DNA of 9,901 bases, taken from Kiloniellales bacterium (GTDB lineage: Bacteria; Pseudomonadota; Alphaproteobacteria; Kiloniellales; JAKSDN01). Numbering within the stretch: position 1 is the stretch's first letter; each line of letters begins with the position of its first letter. The notes beneath the pieces were generated by a model that did no database searches, was not told the DNA's origin, and worked only from the letters and a program-made list of their open reading frames with translations. Location of the stretch: NCBI GenBank assembly GCA_022360075.1, contig JAKSDN010000125.1, positions 1 through 9,901 on the forward strand, read 5' to 3'. Both the position numbers and the translations under genes were made by a program. This document shows, in pieces, positions 1-7,418 of the stretch.

Positions 1-1673
1 GCCGCGGCCAGAAGCATGCGGACCAGCGAAGCGATGCTTCGGCGATCGATGACCGCCACGGCAAGAAACATGATCGCCGCCGCGACCCAGGCCGCCTGGG
101 AGGAGGCCAAGACCAGGGCGACCACGAGGATGCCGCCGCAAGGCACCCAGAAACCCGGGCTTTCCTTGCGGTGCAGGGCCAAGACGATGGAGAGGCCGGC
201 CAGGAGAAGGAAGGCGTAGGCGCTGGCGCTCTGCGAGAAACCTTCGAAGGGATAGGGATGGCTCCGGCTCGTAATCTGGGGGTAAGCCGCGGCGATCAGC
301 GCCGCCAAGAGCTCCAAGGCCGCCACCACGGCGAGGGCGGCCGCGAACCCCTTCAACAAGAATTCCGGACCGGCCTTGCCCAGCCTCGCCACGAAAAGGG
401 CGCCGGTCGCCATGAAGGCCAGCAGGACGAACCAGCCGACGAAACGATTCCGCACGCCCCAGCTCGAATAGCCGAAGTCCAGATAGCCGTGCAGGGCCGA
501 AAAGGTAAGGATAGCGCTGAAAACGAGAAGCGCGGCATTGATTTGCGGCACGCGCCAGTGCGGCAGCCGGCGCTGCTCGAACCAGTAGGCAACGAACAGC
601 ATGCTGCCGAGAACCGCCAGGGGATCGGCCAGATTGAAGTTGATCACGGAGTCTAGGACGCTCAGGTGCAGCCCGAAGATGACGGCGAAGGAGGCCAGGA
701 CGGGTGTCAGGAGACTGAGCCAAAGGGGGTAGTTCGGCCGCACGGCCCCGGCACCGAGCTCGCGCTCGCTCCTCGCCGAGACCGGTTTTCGTGTCATCGA
801 CAGGGCGGCGACGGCCAGTTGAATGACCAGCGAGCCGACACCGATCGCAGCGCCGATGGCGATCCCCTCGATCGTGCTGAGGCCGACCAACGAAAGCGCG
901 ATGCCGGCGGAGATCTCCCGAACGCCCCAGCCACCGAAGCTGACCGGCAGACTCGCCGCGAACATCACCACAAGGCAGGCGGCGATCAGCTCGCCGGTCA
1001 AAGGTGCGCCTAGGCCCACCGTCAGAGCCACGTAGGCGGCGAGCATCGCCAGATGCACGAGGACGGACAGACCCCCGATGATCAAAAGGTCTTCGCCGAC
1101 CGTGCGCGAGAAAAGGCCCCGGGCCGCATGGGGCAGAAAGCCGCGGTAGACCGTCCCAAGCGCCACGCCGGCAACGATCAGAAAGCACACCAGCACGCGG
1201 AAGAAGTAGCTCGGATCGAGCTGTTCCATGCCGGTCAGGCGGCCGAACAGGAAGAGCGCCGCGAAGACCGCCGCCGTGGCCAGGACCAAGGCGGCGATAA
1301 TCCGCTCGATCAGCGACAGACTAATCGTCGCGCTGGCCGAAATGCCGCTGCCGTGCAGCACCGCGGCCCGCCCCGCGGCCTGGCCCAGGAAGGCGAAGAG
1401 GAACTGCGAGGCCAGAGCCGCCGCCGCATTGGCCCGCATGGCCATGACCAGGCCAATCCTGGTGCCGTGGCGGTTCGCAATGGTCTCGAAACGGACGCCG
1501 GCCAGAAAGACGTTCGTCAGCAGCGCGCAGACGAAAGCGGCGAGGCTCGCCACGGAGAACTCGGGAATGTCGATGCGGTCGGACGAGGAGAACGCGAGGA
1601 AAGCCGCGCCGATGAGGAACAGAATCGATACGACGATCCTAGCGGCGCGTCCGAGATCGAAGCTTCGTCCCAT
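1..1673 (-). CDS. Flippase-like (LPG-synthase TM) / O-antigen-ligase-like fusion membrane protein, partial
   Basis: The minus strand is open from ATG at 1673 to the window edge (557 codons, no stop), so the 3' end is missing. The only upstream in-frame codons before a TAG lack a start, so this ATG is the start; its Shine-Dalgarno is weak. Nearly the whole protein is hydrophobic helices. Residues about 10-295 resemble the LPG_synthase_TM/UPF0104 family: an FLGQAAGRAAVLHGSG stretch near 95-110, LIERI at 121-125, and SLPVSFGGWGVRE at 241-253, the family's hallmark loop. After a polar linker (about 295-313) a second membrane block starts; RNRFVGW (408-414), PYPFEGFSQSASAYAFLL (473-490) and SSQAAWVAAA (524-533) resemble O-antigen ligase/Wzy_C proteins. 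The likely role is lipid-linked glycan transfer or export at the inner membrane. Domain identity is from motif recall; the fusion is read directly from one frame. The Wzy-like half is the less certain call. Confidence 0.8.
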   Translation of the reverse strand, partial: MGRSFDLGRAARIVVSILFLIGAAFLAFSSSDRIDIPEFSVASLAAFVCALLTNVFLAGVRFETIANRHGTRIGLVMAMRANAAAALASQFLFAFLGQAAGRAAVLHGSGISASATISLSLIERIIAALVLATAAVFAALFLFGRLTGMEQLDPSYFFRVLVCFLIVAGVALGTVYRGFLPHAARGLFSRTVGEDLLIIGGLSVLVHLAMLAAYVALTVGLGAPLTGELIAACLVVMFAASLPVSFGGWGVREISAGIALSLVGLSTIEGIAIGAAIGVGSLVIQLAVAALSMTRKPVSARSERELGAGAVRPNYPLWLSLLTPVLASFAVIFGLHLSVLDSVINFNLADPLAVLGSMLFVAYWFEQRRLPHWRVPQINAALLVFSAILTFSALHGYLDFGYSSWGVRNRFVGWFVLLAFMATGALFVARLGKAGPEFLLKGFAAALAVVAALELLAALIAAAYPQITSRSHPYPFEGFSQSASAYAFLLLAGLSIVLALHRKESPGFWVPCGGILVVALVLASSQAAWVAAAIMFLAVAVIDRRSIASLVRMLLAA

Positions 1674-1768
1674 AGTCTCGTCGCACCTGCCGTGTCCGAT
1701 TCGCCCACAGCCCCGAGCGGCGCCTCGTCGGCGCTGTCGAGGCCTTAGCTAAACCGGGCCGGGACCCT

Positions 1769-1799
1769 GTCTAGAGCGTCTTTGCGTGTCTCGTCTAGA
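1769..1799. repeat. Direct repeat of GTCTAGA (two copies, 24 bp apart)
   Basis: GTCTAGA occurs at 1769-1775 and 1793-1799, in the gap between the hydrolase gene and the downstream flippase-like gene. Each copy contains the palindrome TCTAGA. CTAG is generally scarce in proteobacterial DNA, so two copies two helical turns apart could be a binding site for a dimeric regulator of the membrane-protein gene, but chance cannot be excluded. Confidence 0.3.
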
Positions 1800-1800
1800 A

Positions 1801-1820
1801 GGCCGTCCCCCGAAACGGCC
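1801..1820 (-). terminator. Hairpin after the dienelactone hydrolase gene, possible weak terminator
   Basis: GGCCGT (1801-1806) pairs perfectly with ACGGCC (1815-1820) around an 8-nt loop, 26 bp beyond the stop codon of the minus-strand hydrolase gene. Only two T residues follow on the minus strand, so this is a weak intrinsic terminator at best. A smaller 5-bp hairpin (AACCT/AGGTT, 1848-1860) overlaps the hydrolase stop codon. Confidence 0.3.
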
Positions 1821-1845
1821 AGAGTCGGCCGGCGGGCGTCTTCCT

Positions 1846-2616
1846 TCAACCTTTCAGGTTCGCCGCGAAGAAATCCAACGTCCGCTGCCAAGCCAGCTTC
1901 GCGTCGGCCTCGTCGTAACGCGCGCTGGTCGGATTGGCGAAGGCATGCTTGGCATCGTACCAGTGGGCGTCAAGTGGCTTGCCCGCCGCTTTCATGGCGG
2001 CCTCGAATCCGCTCACCATGTCCTGGTTGATCCAGGTGTCCTCGATGGCGAAGTGGCCGAGCACCGGGCCGCGCAGTTGCTTGAGGTCCTCGGCCGTGCG
2101 CGTGACCTGGCCGTAGTAGACGACGGTGGCGTCGACCGGCGCGGCGATCGAGGCGTTCAGGGACCAGCCACCGCCGAAGCACCAGCCGACCGTGCCCAGC
2201 TTGTCGGTGGTCTTGTCGTGATCGCGCAGCCAGGCGACCCAGGATTCCAGCGTGTCGGTCGCCTCGGCGCGGTCGACGGCCTGCATCAGGGCGCGGGCAC
2301 CGTCGGGCGTGGTGCTGGACTGCCCGTCGTAGAGATCGACCGCCAAAGCCACGTAGCCCTCCTTGGCGAGCTCGGCGGCGACGGACTTGATCTGATCGTT
2401 CAGGCCCCACCATTCGTGGACGAGCAGCACCGACGGCGCCGGCGTGGACTGCGGCAGAGCGAGGGCCGCCGTCACGTTCTTGCCGCCTTTGGTGGTCAGG
2501 CTGACCTCCTCCAAGCCAGCCGCGGCCGCGGCGGCCAGGCGGGGGTCGGCCAGAACGGCGGCGAGCGGCACACCGACGAGACCGGTGAGGACATGGCGAC
2601 GAGCAAGCTGCGGCAT
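1846..2616 (-). CDS. Exported dienelactone hydrolase family protein
   Basis: A 256-residue alpha/beta hydrolase of the dienelactone hydrolase (carboxymethylenebutenolidase-like) family. The nucleophile is Cys146 in GWCFGGG (144-150), with Asp193 and His224 (KHAFANP) completing the triad; Glu68 in VHEWWGLN matches the glutamate that contacts the cysteine in characterised DLHs. The classic enzyme opens dienelactone in chloroaromatic degradation, but most family members have unknown substrates, and no aromatic-degradation genes are nearby. The N-terminus (ARRHVLTGLVGVPLAA, then an alanine run to about residue 33) looks like a twin-arginine or Sec signal peptide, so the enzyme is probably periplasmic, unlike the cytosolic prototype. 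The start is supported by AGGGAGA at 2623-2629, 6 nt before ATG. It diverges from the phytase-like gene and lies 172 bp upstream of the flippase-like gene on the same strand; cotranscription is possible but unproven. Confidence 0.93.
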   Translation of the reverse strand: MPQLARRHVLTGLVGVPLAAVLADPRLAAAAAAGLEEVSLTTKGGKNVTAALALPQSTPAPSVLLVHEWWGLNDQIKSVAAELAKEGYVALAVDLYDGQSSTTPDGARALMQAVDRAEATDTLESWVAWLRDHDKTTDKLGTVGWCFGGGWSLNASIAAPVDATVVYYGQVTRTAEDLKQLRGPVLGHFAIEDTWINQDMVSGFEAAMKAAGKPLDAHWYDAKHAFANPTSARYDEADAKLAWQRTLDFFAANLKG

Positions 2617-2699
2617 GACGGATCTCCCTGGTGGGTTTCATACATGTTGCAAGTCAGACATAGGATGGCGCGGAAGCCGATCCAACACAAAGGGAGCTC

Positions 2700-2753
2700 G
2701 CACAGTCTTGACCGCCTTCAAGCAGATTTCACGCAACTGGGCTAAGACTGTGC
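2700..2753. promoter_or_regulatory. Perfect 10-bp inverted repeat immediately before the phytase-like gene
   Basis: GCACAGTCTT (2700-2709) is the exact reverse complement of AAGACTGTGC (2744-2753). The 34-bp interior can extend the stem by a G-U pair. The right arm ends 2 nt before the ATG at 2756 and occupies the place where a Shine-Dalgarno would be; no clear one is seen. It could be a DNA operator in this divergent intergenic region (arm centres about 44 bp apart, close to four helical turns) or a leader-RNA hairpin limiting translation. A TTGACC at 2708-2713 overlaps the left arm, but I see no convincing -10 at the right distance. Confidence 0.6.
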
Positions 2754-2755
2754 CC

Positions 2756-3736
2756 ATGAAAAAGCTCTGCCTCGCCTTCACGCTGACGCTCGCGGTGCTC
2801 GACGGCGCCGCGGCCGCCGAGCCCGAGCCGGTGGAGGTCTCCAGCGTCGCCCGGCGTCTCGACGCCGAGCGCCCGGCGCTGCGCGACGTCGATCGGCTGC
2901 GCAGCCGCGGACTGCTCGAGCTGAGCGCCGGCGATTGGCGCTTCGGCGGCCTGTCCGGTCTCGACATCTCCGCCGACGGCGCGCGCCTGACTGCGGTGAC
3001 CGACCAGGGCAACTGGTTCACAGCGCGCCTGCTCTACGACGAGCACGGCGATCTGAGCGGCTTGACCGAGACGGCCCTGGCGCCGCTGAGGGACCCGGAC
3101 GGCGACCGCCTGACCAGCAAGTTCTCCCAGGACGCCGAATCTTTGGCCCCTTTGCCGGAGGGCGGCTTGCTGGTCGCCTTCGAGCATCAGCACCGCCTTT
3201 GGGGCTACGGCGCCAACGGCCTGCCCGCCTTCGGCGCGGCGACGCCCTTTCCCATCCCCGGGAGCGTCGCACGGCTACCGCGCAACGACGGCATCGAGAC
3301 CGTCGCGACGCTGCCCGACGGCCGGCTGCTGATAATCGCCTCGCACGCCGACGGCGCGCCGGCCTATCCCGCCCACCTCTGGCAGGATGGCCGCTGGCAT
3401 TCCCTGGCCTACAGCCGGGATCGGGAGCTCTCGCCGACCGGGGCAACGACCCTGCCGAACGGCGACTTGCTGGTCTCGGAGCGGCACTATTCCGTGCTGG
3501 CCGGGGTGACGGTCCAGCTCCGCCGCGTGCCCCTCGCCACGATTCGGCCGGGCGCGACGCTGTCGGGCGAGCTTCTGGCTCGTTTCCGGCCGCCTCTGCT
3601 GATCGACAACATGGAGGGGATCGCCGCCCGCCGCGGCCCTGGCGGCGAAAGCCTGATTTACTTGCTGTCGGACGACAACTTCAATCCGTTGCAGCGCACG
3701 CTGCTGATGATGTTCGCCCTCGAGGACGACGGCTGA
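2756..3736 (+). CDS. Secreted esterase-like activity of phytase family protein
   Basis: A 326-residue protein with a Sec signal peptide (MKKLCLAFTLTLAVLDGAAAA, cleavage near residue 21), so probably periplasmic. The mature part matches the 'esterase-like activity of phytase' family, a beta-propeller-like fold. Recognisable motifs are FGGLSGLDISADGARLTAVTDQGNWF (63-88), QDAESLAPLPEGGLLVAFE (125-143), LPNGDLLVSERHY (233-245) and, near the end, DNMEGIA (284-290) followed by YLLSDDNFNPLQRTLLMMF (302-320). The name comes from weak esterase activity reported for related phytases; the substrate is unknown. The frame is open further upstream, but the signal peptide fixes the start at 2756. It is transcribed away from the hydrolase gene and converges on rpmB with a 21-bp gap. 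The only regulatory sign is the inverted repeat at the start codon. Confidence 0.9.
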   Translation: MKKLCLAFTLTLAVLDGAAAAEPEPVEVSSVARRLDAERPALRDVDRLRSRGLLELSAGDWRFGGLSGLDISADGARLTAVTDQGNWFTARLLYDEHGDLSGLTETALAPLRDPDGDRLTSKFSQDAESLAPLPEGGLLVAFEHQHRLWGYGANGLPAFGAATPFPIPGSVARLPRNDGIETVATLPDGRLLIIASHADGAPAYPAHLWQDGRWHSLAYSRDRELSPTGATTLPNGDLLVSERHYSVLAGVTVQLRRVPLATIRPGATLSGELLARFRPPLLIDNMEGIAARRGPGGESLIYLLSDDNFNPLQRTLLMMFALEDDG

Positions 3737-3757
3737 GGGCGCAGCCGGCCTGCCCGC

Positions 3758-4051
3758 TCAGGCGGCCTTGGCGGCCTGGGCCTTCTGGATGCGCCGCTTG
3801 AGGACCCGGGCCTTCTTGCCGAGCTGGGCGCTGGGCGTCGAGGTCAGATAGGCGTCGAGCCCGCCGCGCTTCTCGATCGTCCGGATCGCGCGGGTCGAGA
3901 GGCGCAGGCCGATCATCTCGCCGAGCGCGTCGCTCAGGAGCGAGGTTTCCTGCAGATTGGGCAGGAAACGCCGACGCGTCTTGTTGTGGGCGTGGCTGAC
4001 GTTGTTGCCGGTCTGAACGCCCTTACCGGTGAATTCGCAGCGGCGTGCCAT
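3758..4051 (-). CDS. rpmB: 50S ribosomal protein L28
   Basis: A 97-residue basic protein of the large ribosomal subunit. The N-terminus [20 protein letters not shown] (1-20), then [14 protein letters not shown] (21-34) and [21 protein letters not shown] (49-69), is diagnostic of L28. The C-terminal tail ([21 protein letters not shown]) makes it longer than the 78-residue E. coli protein, as is usual in alphaproteobacteria. The frame is open upstream, but homology to the family N-terminus sets ATG at 4051; no strong Shine-Dalgarno precedes it. It stands alone here, not next to rpmG, and lies downstream of the LysR gene on the same strand behind a terminator-like hairpin, so it probably has its own promoter in the 79-bp gap. 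Confidence 0.97.
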   Translation of the reverse strand: MARRCEFTGKGVQTGNNVSHAHNKTRRRFLPNLQETSLLSDALGEMIGLRLSTRAIRTIEKRGGLDAYLTSTPSAQLGKKARVLKRRIQKAQAAKAA

Positions 4052-4086
4052 GGCCTGTCGTCCATTGCTTCGGTGAGAGATGGCGC

Positions 4087-4125
4087 AATAAAGCCGCCGG
4101 GCGGCCGGAGCCACCCGGAGGCCGC
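4087..4125 (-). terminator. Intrinsic terminator between the LysR gene and rpmB
   Basis: Read on the minus strand just after the LysR stop (4131), a GC-only palindrome GCCGCC/GGCGGC (4093-4105) is followed directly by TTTATT (4092-4087). An overlapping alternative hairpin pairs 4101-4106 with 4120-4125 (GCGGCC/GGCCGC); on the plus strand it is followed by GTTTT, so the two structures could act in either direction. The position suits ending LysR transcription before rpmB. Confidence 0.5.
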
Positions 4126-4130
4126 GTTTT

Positions 4131-5138
4131 CTATGGCAGTTGGTCCGGCCGGTCAAGCCGCGAAGTCGCCGAACCGGCGGCGAACGGACGGCCGTAGGAG
4201 CCGTGGGCGGAGGAGAGGTCGAGGCCGGCCGACTCCCTGGCCGCCTCCTCCAGGATCCAGTCCCGAAACGCGGCGATCTTCGGCTGATCGGCCGCGCCCT
4301 CGGGGCAGACGAGAAAGTGGGCGAAGTTGACCACCAGGGCGGCGTCGAAGGGTCGCACCAGGGTGCCCGCGGTCAGATGGTCGGCCACGTCGACAGCGCT
4401 GCCGAGCGCCAGGCCCTCGCCTCGGACGGCCGCTTCAAGAGCCCGGGCGATGCTGGAGAACACCGGACCATCGCGGACCGCCAGGCCGGCGACACCGGCG
4501 ATGCGCAACCAGGCAGGCCAGGCCGCCCAGACGCCGCCGCGCGGGACCCAGTCGCGCACGTGAAGCAGCACATGACCCGCCAAGTCCTGGGGACGCCTGA
4601 GACCATCGGGCCCCGCGCAAAGACCCGGACTGCAGACCGGGAAGATCCGCTCGCCGAACAGGCGGTCGGAGCGCAGGCCGCTACAGTCTTCCTCGCCGTA
4701 GCGGATCTCGAGGTCGATGTCCTCGCGCTCGAAGTCGACCGCCCGCGCCGAGGCGTCGAGCCGCAGCTCGATCGCAGGATGGCGCTCGCGAAAGCCCTCC
4801 AGGCGCGGGAGCAGCCAGGCGACGGCGAAGCAGGGGCTGGCACTCACCGTGAGCACACCGCCGCGCATCTCCCGCTCCAGCGCTCGGGTCGCCTCGGCGA
4901 GTTGGTTCAAGCCGGCATGCAGACCCGGCAGATAGGCCTGACCGGCGTCGGTGAGCCGAAGCGCACGATGGCGACGCTTGAACAGCGGGACGCCGAAGAA
5001 GGCTTCGAGGGCCTTGACCTGATGGCCGACCGCGCCCGGCGTGACGCCAAGCTCGTCGGCCGCCTTGGTCAGGCTCTGGTGCCGGGCGGCGGCCTCGAAG
5101 GCGCGGAGGGCGTTGAGTGGCGGCAGGCGGCGATGCAT
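4131..5138 (-). CDS. LysR family transcriptional regulator, GcvA-like
   Basis: A 335-residue LysR-type regulator. The N-terminal winged helix-turn-helix is clear: [20 protein letters not shown], then [33 protein letters not shown] (23-55) and [12 protein letters not shown] (61-72). The opening and [17 protein letters not shown] are typical of the GcvA/AmpR branch. The recognition helix reads [10 protein letters not shown] where S is common at the second G. An inducer-binding (periplasmic-binding-like) domain covers about 93-305, including [21 protein letters not shown] (95-115). The C-terminus beyond about 310 is a low-complexity tail. The effector and targets cannot be read from sequence. 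It diverges from a short unrecognised gene, the usual place for a LysR target. No clear Shine-Dalgarno precedes ATG at 5138. Confidence 0.93.
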   Translation of the reverse strand: MHRRLPPLNALRAFEAAARHQSLTKAADELGVTPGAVGHQVKALEAFFGVPLFKRRHRALRLTDAGQAYLPGLHAGLNQLAEATRALEREMRGGVLTVSASPCFAVAWLLPRLEGFRERHPAIELRLDASARAVDFEREDIDLEIRYGEEDCSGLRSDRLFGERIFPVCSPGLCAGPDGLRRPQDLAGHVLLHVRDWVPRGGVWAAWPAWLRIAGVAGLAVRDGPVFSSIARALEAAVRGEGLALGSAVDVADHLTAGTLVRPFDAALVVNFAHFLVCPEGAADQPKIAAFRDWILEEAARESAGLDLSSAHGSYGRPFAAGSATSRLDRPDQLP

Positions 5139-5150
5139 CGGATTTCACAC

Positions 5151-5176
5151 GAGATTTTCTCAATGAACATGGAGAA
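5151..5176. promoter_or_regulatory. Candidate LysR operator in the divergent intergenic region
   Basis: TTCTC (5157-5161) and GAGAA (5172-5176) form an inverted repeat with a 10-bp spacer; a further GAGA at 5151-5154 makes GAGATTTTCTC itself palindromic. Three alternating half-sites lie 13-38 bp upstream of the LysR start and overlap the likely Shine-Dalgarno of the divergent small gene. The position fits an autoregulatory LysR box, but the spacing is not the exact T-N11-A consensus. Confidence 0.4.
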
Positions 5177-5184
5177 TAGATCGT

Positions 5185-5433
5185 TTGTCGAGCACACGGA
5201 AGCGAGCTATCGCTTGCCCCATGGAGATCCTCGGCTGCCCGCTTCCGACAGACCTGCCGGAGCCGCTCTGGAAGGCTCTGGAGTATTGGTTTTGCAATGC
5301 CTTGTCCGACTACGGCCTGATCTGGTACGCGACTCGGCCGAGCAGCGAGAATCTCGCCTGGGCGCTTTGCCTGGTGGAACGTGCCGAGGCCTTCAGATCG
5401 TTGAGCGACTTTGCGCTGATCCCGCGGCATTGA
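5185..5433 (+). CDS. Hypothetical small protein divergent from LysR
   Basis: A short open frame not recognised as any family. From TTG at 5185 it encodes 82 residues; from ATG at 5221 it encodes 70 (MEILGCPLPTDLPEPLWKAL...). The TTG start is favoured because GGAGA (5171-5175) lies 9 nt before it, while the ATG has no good Shine-Dalgarno; either is possible. Third codon positions are mostly G or C, like the neighbouring genes, which supports real coding. The product is probably soluble and cytosolic, with several aromatic residues (EYWF, GLIWYATRP) and a compact helical look (SSENLAWALCLVERAEAFRSLSDFALI), and no signal peptide or membrane helix. The divergent position makes it a candidate LysR target. 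It could also be an unexpressed frame. Confidence 0.5.
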   Translation: MSSTRKRAIACPMEILGCPLPTDLPEPLWKALEYWFCNALSDYGLIWYATRPSSENLAWALCLVERAEAFRSLSDFALIPRH

Positions 5434-5492
5434 GGCACCCGTCCGACGGCCGCTTGCGTGCCGGAGCTGCCGCCCGCGAATGCGATCCCCGC

Positions 5493-5536
5493 TATAAGGG
5501 CTAGCCGCCACCGCGACGGTTGTTCTAGCTTGGCGG
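5493..5536 (+). promoter_or_regulatory. Possible promoter and structured leader of the lipoprotein gene
   Basis: TATAAG (5493-5498) matches the -10 consensus in five of six positions, but no -35 is seen at the proper distance. Downstream, CCGCCA (5505-5510) pairs with TGGCGG (5531-5536), enclosing a smaller ACCG/CGGT hairpin (5510-5520), so a transcript from here could have a folded leader ending just before the Shine-Dalgarno AGGGGA (5538-5543). The promoter assignment is tentative. Confidence 0.3.
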
Positions 5537-5550
5537 TAGGGGACGGATAG

Positions 5551-6411
5551 ATGAACGCACTTTCGGGTAGCGACCGGGCCTTGGGGCCTTGGCTGCGCGG
5601 TTCCTGCTTCATGTTGGTGCTGGCACTTGCGGGCTGCCAGACCACGGGTACGGACTCGAACCGCCTGCACGGCGCCTTCTTCAACGACATCGGCTTCGCC
5701 TCCGGCGATCGGGCCAAGTTCGAGACCGATATGCGCCAGGTGTTGCCCGAGCCAGAGACGGCCCGGCTGATCATCTTCAACCACGGCACGAACTCGAGCG
5801 GCATTCATCAGACTTGCGATCCCAGTGGCGATATACCGCCGATCTTTCGCACCCTGCCCCGATCGCACGCCGGCACGGTGGTCTACTACTTCTGCTCCGA
5901 CGTCACCGGGCTCGGCACCCGTGGCGGCATGAGCGCGCAGACCTGGTACCGGCGCGGCCGCGAGATCGAGGCGCTGTTGGATCGCTTCATCGCCTTCGGC
6001 GTGAAGCCGGAGCGGATCTTCCTGGCCGGGCAGTCCGGCGGCGCCTCCGCGGTCCTCTCGACCGCCGCCGCCGCGCCGGAGAAATTCAGGAGCTTCGTCG
6101 CCTTCGCGCCCGGCTACGGCTACGCCTACCTGGGCTGGGGCCGCCGGCACCATCGCCTGTCTCACTTCTATGGCCAGTGGGCCAGCCACATCCGCGCCGG
6201 CAAGGCCATGCGCGGGCTGGTCTTCGGCTTCGGCGACGACAAGTACGCCCCGACGCCCGACCTGCAGTTCCTCGGCGACATTCCGGGGGTTCAGCTCATC
6301 ACGGTCGGCAACGCCGCCTGCGACGGCGCCAATCCACACTTCTACGCCTGGACCCGCTGCTTCTACGACAAATACCGGCGCACCTTGGAGGTCTGGTTCG
6401 AACTCGACTAG
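5551..6411 (+). CDS. Predicted lipoprotein with alpha/beta-hydrolase fold
   Basis: A 286-residue protein with a lipoprotein signal: hydrophobic [10 protein letters not shown] with the lipidated Cys29 in the lipobox LAGC; Gln at +2 suggests outer-membrane sorting. The rest looks like a serine alpha/beta hydrolase: a strand and oxyanion-type loop LIIFNHGTN (73-81), the nucleophile elbow [11 protein letters not shown] (157-167) with Ser162, and candidate acid and base residues at Asp229/230 (GFGDDKYAP) and His263 (NPHFYAW). Cysteines at 89, 115, 257 and 270 could form disulfides, consistent with a periplasmic location. The substrate is unknown. The start is well supported by AGGGGA 7 nt upstream. 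Its TAG stop overlaps the TAG of the converging MeaB gene in a shared CTAG (6408-6411), leaving no room for a dedicated terminator. Confidence 0.85.
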   Translation: MNALSGSDRALGPWLRGSCFMLVLALAGCQTTGTDSNRLHGAFFNDIGFASGDRAKFETDMRQVLPEPETARLIIFNHGTNSSGIHQTCDPSGDIPPIFRTLPRSHAGTVVYYFCSDVTGLGTRGGMSAQTWYRRGREIEALLDRFIAFGVKPERIFLAGQSGGASAVLSTAAAAPEKFRSFVAFAPGYGYAYLGWGRRHHRLSHFYGQWASHIRAGKAMRGLVFGFGDDKYAPTPDLQFLGDIPGVQLITVGNAACDGANPHFYAWTRCFYDKYRRTLEVWFELD

Positions 6412-7418
6412 GACGGCCGGGCCAGAAAGCCGGCCAGGAGGCGCCGGGCCGCAGCGGTCGGCGGCAGTGTCCCGGCCTCGACCTGGGATTCCAGTCCCGG
6501 CACCAGCGCCGCCACGGCCGGGTCCGCCTTCAAGGCGGCCAGCAGGGAGTCGCCGACCTCGCGCCACATCCAGGCGCGCGCCTGTCCGGACCGTTTCGCG
6601 GCGAGCGCCCCGTCCGGTTCTAGCGCGGCACGGTAGCGGCCGACCGCCTGCCAGACCTCGGGCACGCCCGCGCCGCTCAGCGCCGAGCAGGTCAGCACCG
6701 TGGCTCGCCAGAGCGGGCTCGCCGGACGCAGGAGCTGGAGCGCGGCCTGGTACTCCGCCGCCGCGCGCCCGGCCGCAGCAACCAGCTCGCCATCGGCCTT
6801 GTTGACGACAACCAGATCGGCCAGCTCCATGACGCCGCGCTTGATGCCCTGCAGCTCGTCGCCGCCGCTGGGCAGCAGCAGCAGCACGAACATATCAACC
6901 ATCTCCGCGACCGCGGTCTCGGACTGGCCGACGCCGACCGTCTCGACCACGATCACGTCGAAGCCGGCCGCCTCGCAGACCAGCATGGCCTCGCGGCTGC
7001 GCCGTGCCACGCCGCCCAGCGTGCCGCCGGTGGGCGAAGGCCGGATGAAGGCCTCGGGCGCGCGCGCGAGCAGCTCCATGCGGGTCTTGTCGCCGAGGAT
7101 CGAGCCGCCGCTGAGCTGGGAGGAGGGATCGACCGCCAGGACCGCGACGCGGTGCCCCCGCTCGATCACGTGCAGGCCGAAGGCCTCGATGAAAGTGGAT
7201 TTGCCGACCCCCGGCACGCCTGTGATGCCAAGCCGGACCGAACGGCCGCTGTGCGGCATCAAGGCCTCGAGCAGGGCCTCGGCCTGCGGGCGGTGGGCCT
7301 CCTTGGTCGATTCGATCAGCGTGATGGCCCGGGCCAGCGCCCGCCGGTCCCCCGCCCGCACGCCCTCGGCAAGACCGGCCCCGTCGGTTGCCGCGAGAAG
7401 GGCGCCGGCTTGGCTCAT
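6408..7418 (-). CDS. meaB: Methylmalonyl-CoA mutase-associated GTPase MeaB (ArgK family)
   Basis: A 336-residue G3E-family P-loop GTPase, the usual length for MeaB/ArgK. Motifs in order: Walker [10 protein letters not shown] (67-75), [19 protein letters not shown] (96-114), [15 protein letters not shown] (126-140), the switch region [11 protein letters not shown] (157-167), [15 protein letters not shown] (181-195), and the guanine-specifying NKAD (206-209). MeaB chaperones cobalamin-dependent methylmalonyl-CoA mutase in the cytosol: it gates adenosylcobalamin delivery and protects or rescues the mutase during turnover. The mutase genes are not in this window. ATG at 7418 overlaps the TGA of the upstream VOC gene by 4 nt (ATGA), so translation is probably coupled. 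Identification is secure. Confidence 0.96.
   Translation of the reverse strand: MSQAGALLAATDGAGLAEGVRAGDRRALARAITLIESTKEAHRPQAEALLEALMPHSGRSVRLGITGVPGVGKSTFIEAFGLHVIERGHRVAVLAVDPSSQLSGGSILGDKTRMELLARAPEAFIRPSPTGGTLGGVARRSREAMLVCEAAGFDVIVVETVGVGQSETAVAEMVDMFVLLLLPSGGDELQGIKRGVMELADLVVVNKADGELVAAAGRAAAEYQAALQLLRPASPLWRATVLTCSALSGAGVPEVWQAVGRYRAALEPDGALAAKRSGQARAWMWREVGDSLLAALKADPAVAALVPGLESQVEAGTLPPTAAARRLLAGFLARPS

Noticed and set aside
16..1752. Several long plus-strand open frames (for example 1053-1748 and 1228-1752).
   Set aside because: They are antisense to the clearly coding minus-strand membrane-protein frame; the translations are rich in R, A, G, E and Q without domains, as expected of GC-rich shadow frames.
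1746..1773. A possible minus-strand promoter for the flippase-like gene: TAGACA, 16-bp spacer, TAGCTA.
   Set aside because: The -35 is good (five of six), but the -10 matches at only two positions, so the pairing is not convincing.
2658..2690. A possible minus-strand promoter for the hydrolase gene: TTGGAT, 17 bp, TATGTC.
   Set aside because: The spacing is right, but each hexamer matches the consensus at only three positions, which is common by chance.
3737..3770. A hairpin between the converging phytase-like and rpmB genes (CCTG/CAGG with flanking GCCG/CGGC).
   Set aside because: The stem is short and interrupted, runs into the rpmB coding end and has no T-run in either direction, so it is not called a terminator.
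4681..6567. A 628-codon minus-strand frame spanning LysR, the small gene and the lipoprotein gene.
   Set aside because: It overlaps three better-supported genes in other frames, its product is low-complexity, and its left part is an out-of-frame copy of the LysR coding sequence.
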